Below are positions 25,286 through 35,819 of a stretch of DNA of 64,000 nucleotides, in pieces. The stretch covers positions 107,458,551 to 107,522,550 of the forward strand of contig CM073895.1 of assembly GCA_037176705.1 (NCBI GenBank), given 5' to 3'. Below the pieces are notes generated by a model, which had not been told where the DNA came from, did not search any database, and worked only from the letters and a program-made list of their open reading frames with translations. The stretch comes from Molossus alvarezi. Lineage: Eukaryota; Chordata; Mammalia; Chiroptera; Molossidae. Within the stretch, counting starts at the first letter, position 1; each line of letters starts with the position of its first letter. The position numbers were made by a program, and so were the translations under genes.

Positions 25286-25859
25286 TAAATGGAACATAAA
25301 CAGTAAGAATTGCATGAAATGGTTTCTAGGCACAGGTCCCATGGGTTGTTGCAGAGATCACCACATTCCGATGCCCAGAGTGCAACAGACATCCGCTGCT
25401 TTCTGACTTGGACACCACCTCTGGGACCTGAGAAGGTGGAAAGGTAGTAGGGACAGGCCAGAATCCCTGGGCAGTGGGTGCTTAGGTGGTTGAAAAAGTC
25501 GTGATGGATGAGCCTGGAGTTGAAGACAGAAGGTGATGCTGGGGTTACTGCCTTGAGATTAATGTGGAGGACATCTTTCCCCATTATTGTCTCATCTTAA
25601 AAATTCTAAGAACCCACATGTAGTCTCACCGTGGCCACATGCACCCTCGGAATGAGGGACAACATTTCACAAGTAAGTGCCCTCACAATCACTGCTGCCT
25701 GGGGAGGAGAGAAGAAGGTGCAGCAGGACTGGAGCCCAGTCACCTGCTGGTCCTTTTCTCACGTGTCACACGGGTATAGGTAGAGAATCAGAAATCTTTA
25801 TGTTAAGAACAATCCTACCGCTGAATATTGCATAAGAGCGAAAAAGGGCAGGTATAAGG

Positions 25860-26075
25860 GGGATGCCAGAGGATTGATACAGGACACATAGATGAGAGGT
25901 GATAAATGACACATAGATGGAGGGGACAGATAGAGACCACAGATGGCTGACAGATGAGAGATCCAGGAGCGGTGACACACAGATGAGAGCAGACAGATGT
26001 CAGCGGACTGATGGATGAGAAACGACAGAGGACTGGGCATGAACCGCAGATGGACCAGCGGTGGCAGAGGAGTGT
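25860..26075. repeat. Degenerate GATGAGAG/GACAGATG repeat tract
   Basis: Irregular repeats of CAGATGAGAG, ACAGATGG and GACACATAGATG follow one another without a fixed period. It looks like an eroded minisatellite or tetranucleotide (GATA/GACA-like) array. The rest of 25286-26106 shows nothing recognisable. Confidence 0.55.
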
Positions 26076-26120
26076 CGGTGTAGCACACAGCACAGCAGCA
26101 CATTCAGCGTCTATTTCTTT

Positions 26121-26383
26121 CTTTTTTATTATTATTATTTTTTTATTTTATTTTTTATCCTCACCTGAGGACATTTTTCCATTTTTTGTACAGAGAGAGT
26201 GGGAGGGAGAGAGAGAAAACCATCGACTTGAAAGAGACGCATCGAGTGGCTGCCACCCGCACGACCAACCAGGGCCGGGGACAAACTGCAACCGAGGTAC
26301 ATGCCCTTAGCGGGAACCGAACCTGGGTCTCTCGGGACCGCATGCCGACGCTCTAACCGCTGAGCCAAACCGGCCAGGGCTCG
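26121..26383 (-). mobile_element. VES SINE at the edge of a CpG island, with target duplication
   Basis: A reversed VES with a long T-rich tail at 26121-26156, CCTCACCTGAGGACATTTTT, and the reversed head GAGCCAAACCGGCCAGGGC ending at 26380. GCGTCTATTTCTTT is duplicated exactly at 26107-26120 and 26384-26397. It is one of the best-preserved SINEs here, so a relatively recent insertion, directly beside the CpG-rich block. Confidence 0.95.
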
Positions 26384-26397
26384 GCGTCTATTTCTTT

Positions 26398-27540
26398 GGA
26401 GGTGCGCGCGCAGGTCCGTCAGTCCCGCACTGTGCAGAGCTGGGCGGGGCCACTTCCTGGGCGCAGTTCCCGCCAGAGCCCGAGTCTCAGCCTCCGCCCG
26501 CCTGGGGCGCTCAGCCGGCCGCTCAGCTGGCGGTGTGGGCGGAACTTGGAGGCCGGGCTGGGACCGCGGAGGGCGGTGAGGGGTCCAGCATCGCGGAGCT
26601 GCAGCAGCTCGTGTCCGCGGAGAGGTCGTGCACAGCCTGCCGGCCCTGTCCACAGGGAGAGATGCTGGTTCCCCTGGGGGTCCTGGCAGGCTTCCCAGGT
26701 CGTGGGGTCGGCAAGTTCGGCTGTGGCAGTGGCACGTGCTGTGACATGCGGGCAGTTGGGTTCTTTCCAGGACAAGCGCTGCATCTTTCCGTCAAGTTGC
26801 CCTGCAGGCCGGGAAGGAGAGCGGGTGCAGCTCCGAGGGCCCCAGGGAGGGGGGCGGCAGAGCGGGGCCACCTGCCCGGGTGCTGGGTGTGGGGGAGCGC
26901 TGGGCAGGGAGCCAGAGGGGCGGCCACACCCCTGCTTGGAGAAGGCCTGGGCCTGCTGGCTGCGTGGGTGTGTCTTGTCAGTCGGGGCAGTAGTGGGTTC
27001 ATTTCCCCCTGCCGGCGCCTGCGGGGAACCCTGGAGCTGGGTTCGCTGTTCATTGTCCCTCTGGGAGCCCCAGGGTGCAGAGTCGGAGGTGTGCACGAAA
27101 GGGGCACAGACTGAACCTGACAGGTTTCCTTTTCCCTCACATCCAGGGCGCATTCTTAAATGACACTTCTTTCCCTGCTGCAGCTGGAAACAGACGTGTC
27201 GGGGCCCTGCTCGTGTTCCCGTGGGAGCCCTGCAGATGCTCCGGGAGCTGCCCGCGATGGGAACGCAGAAGGACGCCTTTTCACACAGTCGTAGCCGTGT
27301 GCTCTGTAACCGTGTTTCTGGGGAACGTGTTGATTGCCTCGTGGTCCAGGTAGGCAGTGCCCCGAGTACGCAGGTTATTAGTCATCGCTTCTTGTCAGTT
27401 CAGCCTGGGGAGTGGGGCAGGGGAGATCGACAGGAACGTGAGCGTGGACACAGCACCGCGGAGAACTTACTTACCCTGGCCTCTGGGTTCCAGTGTAAGG
27501 CCGTCAGCGCTTGACCATGGATAGCGCGTCGCCACAGGGC
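26398..27540. promoter_or_regulatory. CpG-rich block, candidate promoter/CpG island
   Basis: Dense CpG (GTGCGCGCGCAGG, TCCGCCCGCC, GACCGCGGAGGGCGG) stands out from the AT-rich surroundings. Open frames exist on both strands (26396-27163 plus, 26419-27153 minus), but they are the expected product of GC-rich sequence and show no domain I recognise. Its position about 1 kb upstream of RBMY-B, same strand, fits an RBMY first exon and promoter, but no RRM coding sequence is found between them. It could equally belong to an unrelated gene. Confidence 0.5.
27184..27349 (+). other. Exon-like segment of an unidentified gene
   Basis: A pyrimidine-rich acceptor (TTCTTTCCCTGCTGCAG) precedes 27184 and a consensus donor (CCAG|GTAGGC) follows 27349, giving a 166-bp candidate internal exon. 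One frame is open through it (translating as QMLRELPAMGTQKDAF and onward from 27221). I do not recognise the product. It does not resemble the RBMY RRM, which would be expected here if this were an early RBMY exon. Confidence 0.35.
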
Positions 27541-28458
27541 TGTCCTCAGCGTTGAGGCCAGTGATTCTGGGGGATAAGAAGAGCCACAAAGACACGTGGG
27601 GAAAGCGGACTTCCCAGTCCTTGGGAGCTGAGGGTTGAAAAAGTTCCTATTTGTGTAGGCCCTTGACAATGAAGTAGGTGTGCAGATCTGGAAGAAAGGA
27701 AATGACCTGAGCCCATAGATGGTAGGTGTCATAAGGAGGTGACCTTCCTGCCCAAAGTTTCCTCTCCTGTCCTAGAAAATGTTTATCCTCTAACCACAGT
27801 GAATTTTCTAAAATGCTTATATCACGATGTACTTTACAACAGTGCTCCATCGTGTATTCTGATTCAGTCTCGGAAGGTCCTGTTTAAACATAGAAGATAA
27901 GAAAATGCTGACAATTCTGAAAATACACACCTGCAGTTGTACTTTGAAATTGTATATTAATTATTTTACCTGCACAAACAGGGAAATTATAAAGACTATT
28001 TATAGGATAGCGAATCCATTTCAATGAATGAACACAGGAAGGATTTATTCCCCAAGTAATGCACATGTATATACCATCTGGGAATGAAAAAAAAAAGTTG
28101 CCATTACAAAATGATGTAAAATGCACATTTTAGAAAGTAATGCCTGCATTTTTTTTTTTATTGTGTGTTAGGCTTATCATTCTTTATTACTTAGAGTAAT
28201 TACTTAGAGGACTTTTAGAGTAATTGACAATATATGTTTCTGTTCTGCATGACTTAATGGAAGACATTGAATAATGAAATGTTTCTTAACTGTGGCATGA
28301 TGAAGAACTCAATGCTTTTTGAAGAAAATGTTGGATTTGGGAAGATAATTTGATGTTGACCTTGATTTATTTGCAGTATTATGTAGCTTTGTAAAATTTA
28401 TGCATTTGTTAGAGTTTTGTGACATGTACTTTGTTCATATTATCTGTAATTATTTTAG
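27541..28458. other. Unassigned AT-rich sequence upstream of RBMY-B
   Basis: No RRM-coding exon (LFIGGL or GFAFVTF motifs) was found on either strand. Composition becomes AT-rich after about 27650. The last bases (ATTATTTTAG at 28449-28458) form the acceptor of the first recognised RBMY-B exon, so the right part is probably RBMY intron. Confidence 0.5.
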
Positions 28459-31400
28459 TGCTTCAGTGGAAAAACAAGTAGAGTTAAGCAAACCACCAAC
28501 CATCTTTACAATGTGGTGGTAGATGGAGGTCACCATGTCCTTCAAGGCACAGAGGTCGTGCAAGAAACCTGTGATGTGGAAGAGGAGGAAGTAGAGGAGC
28601 AGGAACTGGAAGTAGAGGAGCAAGAGTGCTTTGCTCAGGTGGAGAACACTTAAGTAATAGTTTAAACATAGGGAAGGAAGGAGACTTGCTTTTGGGTGGT
28701 GAACACACAACCCAGTATGCAGATGATATATGACAGAATGGTACCCCTGAATTGTATGTAAATGTATTAAGCAGCATCATCCAATAAATTCAATGAAACA
28801 CAAAATGTGGATATAGAGTTTGTAAATATCTACAACAGTGTAAATTAATACAATATAAAAAATAAAAAAGTAAGGATGAAATTATAGGAGTTCAAACCAG
28901 TATTATGAATGTATAAATATATCTCAAATGTTATTTAAAATTTGAATAAGCACAATATACTATATAATTGGTTGGATAAGGAGTTTATTCTAACACTTGT
29001 ATTACAAAGGGGAAAGAAGTTAAAGTTTTGAAGTTTTCTCTTTCTTTGTAATATTGGTCTCATGTATAATATAGTTACCTAAGCCTTTTTAAACTGAAGG
29101 ACCAGAAACATGTGGGAGAGGAAATTACGCAGGAGCTCCACACCAAGAACCTGTCTCTTCCAGGAGAAATTACCATGTGTCACGAAGAGATGATAGTTGG
29201 GCTACGTCCTACAGGTAAAGGAAAACAAGATATCAGAAGAGTTCATTATAATTGATAGTATTTGTGGTTGATGTGAAATTCACCTCTTATAAAAGTAAAT
29301 ATAAAAATAAGAAATACAAGTGAACAATAACATAACATAGAATATATTCGGTAGAGTATGCCACCTCCACATCTAGGAAGTATAAAAACATTTTTAGTGC
29401 CCCTAAACACAACAGTCTAAACCTTAAGGAGTCACTACCATTTCTCCCCTGACCCACGACCAAACATCAACCTGTATTCTGAGTGTATTGATGTTACTGT
29501 TCTCGATAAATCATACTCATGAAGTGGAACCACACGTTATTATAGCATGTAACTTGTGTCTGTTAGCGTGCGTGTTTTCAAGAAACATCCATGTAGCATG
29601 GAAGAGTGAATCTCACCTTTTGTGGCTGAATGAGTATACCATTGTAGCTGCAGTTACCAACTTTGCTTTCCAGTTCATCTGTCTGGGCTCTTTCCCTCTC
29701 GTACTGTGGTGAGCCTCCACATACACACATTTTTGTTCCTCATTTCAAATATTTGTGGTGTGTAATTTAGAGTGCAATCGATGAAGCATATTTAAATTCA
29801 GAGGTAATGTTTTCTAAGGAATCTCCAATGATATACACAGCAGTTGTATCATTTTATATTTTAGTTATCTATGAATAGGATCCCGGTTTTCCACATCCTC
29901 AGCAAAACATGCCATTTTTATTTTTTCTAACATTGGAGACTAATCTGGAGAAAAGTTGTATGTCACCTTAGTTTTGATTTACATTTTTCTGAGGAGCAGT
30001 TATATGGAACATCTCTTCCTGAAGTTATTGGTTGTGTGTTCTTCTTCTTCGGAGACATTTCTATTAAAGCTTTTGTCCATTTAACATTTTTGTCATTTTG
30101 TTGCCAAGGTATACATATACGCCAGATAACAGAAGGCACATTTTAAAATATTTGTGGTTAATTTATCTTAGTTATTCAAGCAACGATGTTCCAAATTCCC
30201 AACACAGGAAGCATCATGGCGTAATACCTACAGACTTTGGGTACCCTGAATATCACTGTTCATGTTCCGGGAAGAGTTTTTCTGTAGAAGACACAGGTAT
30301 GATCAAATATTTGTCATTTTATGAAATAACTCACTGCAGTGTTATCTTGGAGTGTGTGTGTGTGTATAATTTTTTTTCCAGTGATCAAAATGGCTATGAC
30401 GGGAGTCATTATACAGATTGTTCTGAATATTGGAATGGAGGCTCTTACAGGCAATCATATGAGAGATGTGCTATGATGATGTTACAGCTTAAATATCACC
30501 GAATTAGATACAAGAAGCCTGACTGCATTTTACCCTATGTTTAATTCCAATCAAAAAAGGGCAATGTAAGCAGTGAGCTTTGGATTAGTTCAAATGCCTT
30601 TGAATTATTTTCTTATTAGCTCCTTTAATATAATACATTGTTTTGGGGGATAAAGAGGCTGTACCATCTTCTTTTCTTATTAAAGAACATTATTTAATAG
30701 TCTTTGTTTTGTTGTGTCTGTTGCTCATGTACACTGGAGGATACATTTGCCTTCGGTCTTTACAGTGTGTGCAAGGTATCCTCATATTTTTTTTAGGGTC
30801 TGGCAACAGAGGAAGAGAGACACCTGAAGGAGTTTCCTCTAGCATGAGCCCTGACTGGGACTTAGGACAAAACATGCCAGTCAGGTACATACTCTCTACT
30901 AGAAAATGAACCTGTATACTTTGGTACTGTTACCAACGCTACCACTGAGTCAGAACAGACAGGGGTATTTTAACATTTTTTTAAAAAATTCTACCCTAGA
31001 ATATTTTCACATTGATTATTGAGATAGAGTGGGAAGGTGGTAGGTAGAGCGAGAGAGAGAGAGTGAGGAACTTCAATGTGAGAAAGAAACATTGATGGTC
31101 CTCCTCCCCACCATCCCAACCGGGGCCTAGATTGAAGAGCTACTGAGGTACACACCCTTATCAGAATCGAACCTGAGACTCTTCGGTACCAGCACAGACC
31201 CTCCAGCCTCTGAGCCAAACCAGCTATGTCTGTTTTTAACATTTTTTAGTAAGATAGAACGTTTGACAGTGTAAAGCTTAGTGACCATATGACAGTCAGG
31301 ATTGCAGAGCATTTTAGGAAAATGTGCCTGAACATGTATTCAAAATCATTTATAGCTAAAACTATGACTCTTAAATATTATTTGATATAGATATAAGATA

Positions 31401-31874
31401 CCTTCACTATCTCAGCACTATTGATATTTTCTCAGCATGGGCACATAGATGTCTATGTTTTGCAAAGATTGAAGATTTTATTTGTCATGCTATAATGATA
31501 CAAAAAGTATTTTAATGTGGTTCAAGGTGGGCCATTTGCTCTTTGACTTCATAGGTAGCTCACATGAAGCATCACCAGCAGGAGTGCCTCCCCTGACTGG
31601 TGGTGGAAGCAGTCACTCTGATGACTGCTATGGCAGTGGACGAGGTGGTTATGGAGGAGGGCATGGATTTTGCTGGAGCAGCTGATGAGGAACCTGCTAA
31701 AGCGGTTGTGAGCAAGGTACTGGAGGAGACCAACGGTTTCACCCTCTTCTAGATAGGGTGTACCCTGTGCCTGTTGCACCACATAGTAACTCACATTTTT
31801 GGCCTTTTTTAGTAGGAGGGCATGAGGGAAGTCCGTCAGGCAGCCTGTGTGGTAACAGATATTACAAACAGTAG
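28459..31874 (+). pseudogene. RBMY copy B, C-terminal exons, degenerate
   Basis: Four exons align in order with RBMX/RBMY after the RRM. (1) 28459 to about 28720: CFSGKTSRVKQTT matches SLDGKAIKVEQAT, then an RGG-like region (RGRARNL*CGRGGSRGAGTG), with a 1-bp deletion and a TGA. (2) 30172-30296: YSSNDVPNSQHRKHHG matches the YSSRDYPSSRDTRDY repeat. (3) 30382-30470: SDQNGYDGSHYTD and GGSYRQSYERC. (4) 31555-31874: SSHSDDCYGSGRGGYGGG, ending NRYYKQ and a stop where RBMX ends SRY-stop. Acceptors are good, but the exon-3 donor is lost (CTATGA). Three stops lie at 31683-31700. No RRM exons are seen, so RNA binding is not encoded. RBMY normally acts in germ-cell splicing. Confidence 0.9.
30962..31228 (-). 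mobile_element. Old VES-type SINE in RBMY-B intron
   Basis: A reversed SINE with GAGATAGAGTGGGAAGG, a GAGAGAGAGAG tract and a reversed head GAGCCAAACCAGCTATG. It is the positional counterpart of 11237-11520 in RBMY-A. Confidence 0.85.
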
Positions 31875-32204
31875 TCATTTCTGTATAAAGTTTTCTTTGT
31901 AAGGAGAAAATTCAAATCCCATTTTTCTGTTACTTGGGAATGTCTAAAACAGCAACATTTTGGGGGGGGGGAGGAGAAGAGGCATGTATGAATTGTACTT
32001 CTAGGATAATTGAGATATCAGAGAAAAGCTTTGTAAAGAACATAAATTTCTAAGCAGTATGATTAATACCTGAACCCAATGAAAGATAATAAATACTGAA
32101 GAGAGCAACCAGGTACCCTGGAGTGTAAAAATATAATCTGGGAAAAACAAAACCATTTTCCTGAGTGCACATCTTAAGAAAATAATTTCCCACATTAAGA
32201 GTTT
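31875..32204. other. RBMY-B 3' flank, nothing recognised
   Basis: AT-rich sequence follows the RBMY-B stop and includes a G-run near 31963. It probably includes the former 3' UTR. A plausible AATAAA-like signal could not be singled out with confidence. Beyond it lies a worn SINE and then the right inverted-repeat arm. Confidence 0.4.
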
Positions 32205-32390
32205 CTGATTGAGGCCCCAGTTCGGTTTGGTTCTGCACATAGAGCGTCAGCCCGTGGACCCGTCATCATTCAATTCTGACCTGGGGCACATACATCAGTT
32301 GCAGTTGGTCCCTGGTCCTGGTCAGGGTCATGTGGGAGGCAACTACTTGTTGTGTTCCTCTCATGTCGGGAGCATAGGAAATTACCTGTG
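32205..32390 (+). mobile_element. Degenerate VES-type SINE
   Basis: GGCCCCAGTTCGGTTTGGTT, AGCGTCAGCCCGTGG, GGGCACATACATCAGTTGCA and GTCCCTGGTCCTGGTC follow VES order with many substitutions. The pyrimidine tail is lost. It sits just outside the right inverted-repeat arm. Confidence 0.7.
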
Positions 32391-32434
32391 TGATAGCATG
32401 ACTCTGGGACATTGAACTCCAGTAAACATGATAG

Positions 32435-35400
32435 TCTGTCTTTATAATGATTACACTAGTGGGGTAATGAGAGGAGTAACCCAGCACGTGATATGACTTC
32501 ACATACAGAACAGCCTGGCAGGGCATCCTAGGGCCTTTCCACATGCCGTCAGCATTGATCTTCTCATCATGTACAATCTGTAGCCACACAACTAGTGCTC
32601 ATGGTCCTCTGTATCTATTTACTCTGTGGGGGAATTTTGCACATCTGGACCAGGCTCTACACATGATTTGGAGATAGATTTTCCACCAATTATTGGAATC
32701 ATGGCAGGAACTATTAGGCTGCTGAGTTCTTGCTTTCCTGCAGGATGTGGCCAGTGGGAAGCCCACACATGACAACTGGAGGGACAGGAGTAGTGGTTGT
32801 TCTGTGTAATCACTGTCCTGGTCCTCCTTTTCTTCTGGACCCTCTGAGCCACGGTGCCTGATGGGCAGCTCTTCACACACAGGTCTTTGTCCCTCAGGGG
32901 ATATGTAACAGTCCCTCCCCACCCTCAGGCCTGGGGCAGGTTAGCCCTGCCCAGTGCTGCCAGCTCTGGTGCTACCCCTTCCCCTGCCAGCATCCTACCC
33001 ACTGCACCTCAGGCTAAGTGCAGCATCAGAGCCCATCGCAGACGTCACTGCACATGACTATCTTTAGGGAACCTAAATTCACCTGCTGTATCTGACACAC
33101 TGATCTTCCGGGTACAACTCAAAGGCCATCACGTGTACGATCATCCATCATTGTGCCTTCATCCATTCAGCATGCATTGATTGCCTCTGTGTTCTAGATG
33201 CTACTTGAGGACTGTTTGAGGAAGGTAGCAAGCAGACTCTAGAAGTGCAGGCTTACAAGTCACTGTGCATGGGTATGAATTAAGGCTGCTGTGCCTTCCA
33301 GAATTTCTTGCTTTACAGCTTGGGTAGTTGCTCTTATGTCCATGTTATGCATCTGCCATGGACATGACAGAGGAGAGATGTCCTTTTCAGATTGACATGA
33401 TTGCCAAAGACTCAGGCAGGGTCGTGTCAAGGAGAAAACTTAACAGGGAGAGTCATCCTTTCTCTGTGGGGCTGGCTTACAAGGAAGTGGGCTGGACTGC
33501 TTCCTCAGAGGGGTGTTGTTACACAGCAGGGAGGGTGTGCCGTCCTGAGTGAATGTCGGCAGGCGTGCAGTGCAGCAGCCTGCGTCCGTCAGTCATGCAA
33601 AAGGGACAAAGGCTAACCTGTGTCAAAGCAATGAAGCCTTGGACACAGTGAGTAGCATAACTCCCATGAGAGGTTCAAGTGTACAGGAAACCCCTAAAGA
33701 ACATAGTTTATTTGCCTGTCGAGGAACGGTGAAAAGTCTTCCCCAGAGGATACTGCACAGAAGCAAATATTACTTTCGCTCAAGTCCAGGAGTCTCCCAT
33801 GCCTTTCTTTGTGCCAGTTTGCTCACACTCACTTTGCTGCTCAAAGACAGCACAGCTCTTTGGGAAGAAGTTAGGAATGTATCCTGCAAAGGATGACATA
33901 GCTTGTTTTCTGCCTGAGGTCAGCTGGGCAGCATGTAAGGGGCAGGCGGACAAGCATTGCAATTTGGACAAGCATCCAATTTGGATGAGATCTTGTTCCA
34001 AATTTAGCCAAACTCATTTTTTTTTGGCACAATTGAACTCTCTTTATTGGCTTCAGTGCATGCCTCCAAAAGTATCAGCTGCTGACTAGGACATATTGGA
34101 ACGTATTCTGCCCAGCTGACCACACGCAGGTGCTGCACTGTGTCCCCCAAGGCAGAGAGGGTGTCTATCACTGCCCCTCTCAAAAGAGCCATTTATGCTT
34201 AGTCTTGTGCTTTGTCACAGCTTTAAAGAAGACATGGGTCTTTCAGGGACCCATCAGGAAAGCACCACAAAGATCCAGATTCTGTTGGTCACCGATGTGG
34301 TGTCTGATGTAGAAGGGAAAATCTGTAATAGGCTTATTAACTTTTGAAATGTGGATATCTCTATCTGGCCAGTGTGGATGAGAGAAAGGAGCATGGCCCC
34401 TTGGACTGAGAGGTCACAGTTTGGTTCCTGGTCAGGTCACATGCCTGGGTTGCTGGCTCGGTCCCCACTAGGGGGCATGCAAGAGGCAGATGATGGATGT
34501 TTCTCACATCCATGTTTCTGTCTCTCCTTCTCTTCCTGTCCCTCTAAAAACTCAACACAAAACTTTAAAAAATAGAAATAAATATTTATTTTGTTTAAAT
34601 TACCCATTGCTACAGTGTTGAATGTGAACCCCAGGCAGGGAGAGGAGGGAGACACAGAGAGAAGGAAGGACAGCTAGGAGAGAAAGGGGAGGAAGACAGA
34701 AGGCGAGCTAACATGGGACACACAGAGTAAGCCCTTCTGGAAGCATTCAGGTCGGCCAGACCACAGGCTACAGTGCCCCAGCCACAGGTCTTCCTTTAGC
34801 GTCTGCTTGATCTCCAATACCTTACATGTGAGACCACTGCCCAGTTTGTGACTACTGTCTGTGTCTTCACTTACTCCTCAGCTGAGGATAACTTACCAAT
34901 GTGAGAAAGAGAAATAATAGGAGGCAGAGAGACAGAGAGAGAGGACACAGATACGGAGATCAGTTGTCTCCAGTAAGCACTCTAACTAGGGGACTAAACA
35001 AAAAGCTAGATTTGATACCGAATTCTGCTTGGGAGACACCACCTTGTGGTAAATGGGACCACGCTCCCACCAATCCAACCCCAGGTCAGGGCCGTCACTG
35101 TCCATTTCACCACAGGTAAAGATGCCTCAGTTGAAAGTGACGCAGAGCACTAATTCAGTATGTGCACAAATAAGGTGAATCTTTTTAGTACAAAGGGTAG
35201 GTGTGGATACCCAGAAAACCCACAGATAAAGTTGAGTAGTGAGGTTTTCTGAGGTCTGCGGGCCTGCTTATGGGGGCAGACCCCGGTGTGGGGAAGGAGG
35301 GAGGAGCAGAGGGGGATGGAGTCTATCTCCCTCTCTGATGGGGTAGGTGGGAGGAGACGGCTGGGTGTGGTCCGCAAAGCTCACACAGTTTGCTCAGCTG

Positions 35401-35670
35401 CCTTTCTGCAAGGGAACTACCAAAATCTTCTGTAGAGGCCCACCTCTTAAAGCAAATGTCCTCCTCAAGGACCCAAAACAGGACACTAGCTACACAGTGT
35501 GGGCTCCCTGGCTCAGCAGCAGACACTTGCTGCTCCTTACCAGCAACCCAGCTCAGAGCCATGGCCACATGGTGAGTTGGGCTGCATCTCAAGACAGTGG
35601 GGCTCCCCCGGCACCGTGGGTCAGCACAGGACCTGGAAGGGCCCTTCAGGTCAAAACAGGGTCAGGGTTC
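32435..35670 (+). repeat. Right arm of the inverted repeat, TSPY-A upstream flank
   Basis: It matches the reverse complement of 1-4645, apart from the left-only segment 2345-3830. It ends next to TSPY-A exon 1. A part (32640-33010) also recurs in direct orientation at about 45600-45930, and 33540-34350 recurs in diverged form at 38320-39080 upstream of TSPY-B. Old SINEs at about 34360-34600 (plus) and 34880-35130 (minus) mirror those in the left arm. No exon is recognised. Confidence 0.85.
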
Positions 35671-35819
35671 CTGAAGTGCTATGTGGGGGTGGGGATGAGG
35701 GCACTGGGACCCTGCAAGCCAGGGTAGGTGGGATGGCACAGTGACTTCCAGTTTCAGGGTGAACTCTGAGAGTAGCAGAAACTCTGGAGGTGAGGACAGA
35801 GGTATTGCTGGGGGCAGAG

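Noticed and set aside
26135..26653. 172-codon minus-strand frame spanning a SINE and the CpG block
   Set aside because: The C-terminal half is simply a translated VES SINE, and the N-terminal half is GC-rich with no motif.
26396..27163. 255-codon plus-strand and 244-codon minus-strand open frames in the CpG block
   Set aside because: They overlap on opposite strands in GC-rich DNA where stops are rare, show no domain, and have low-complexity R/G/S/P composition. Treated as chance frames.
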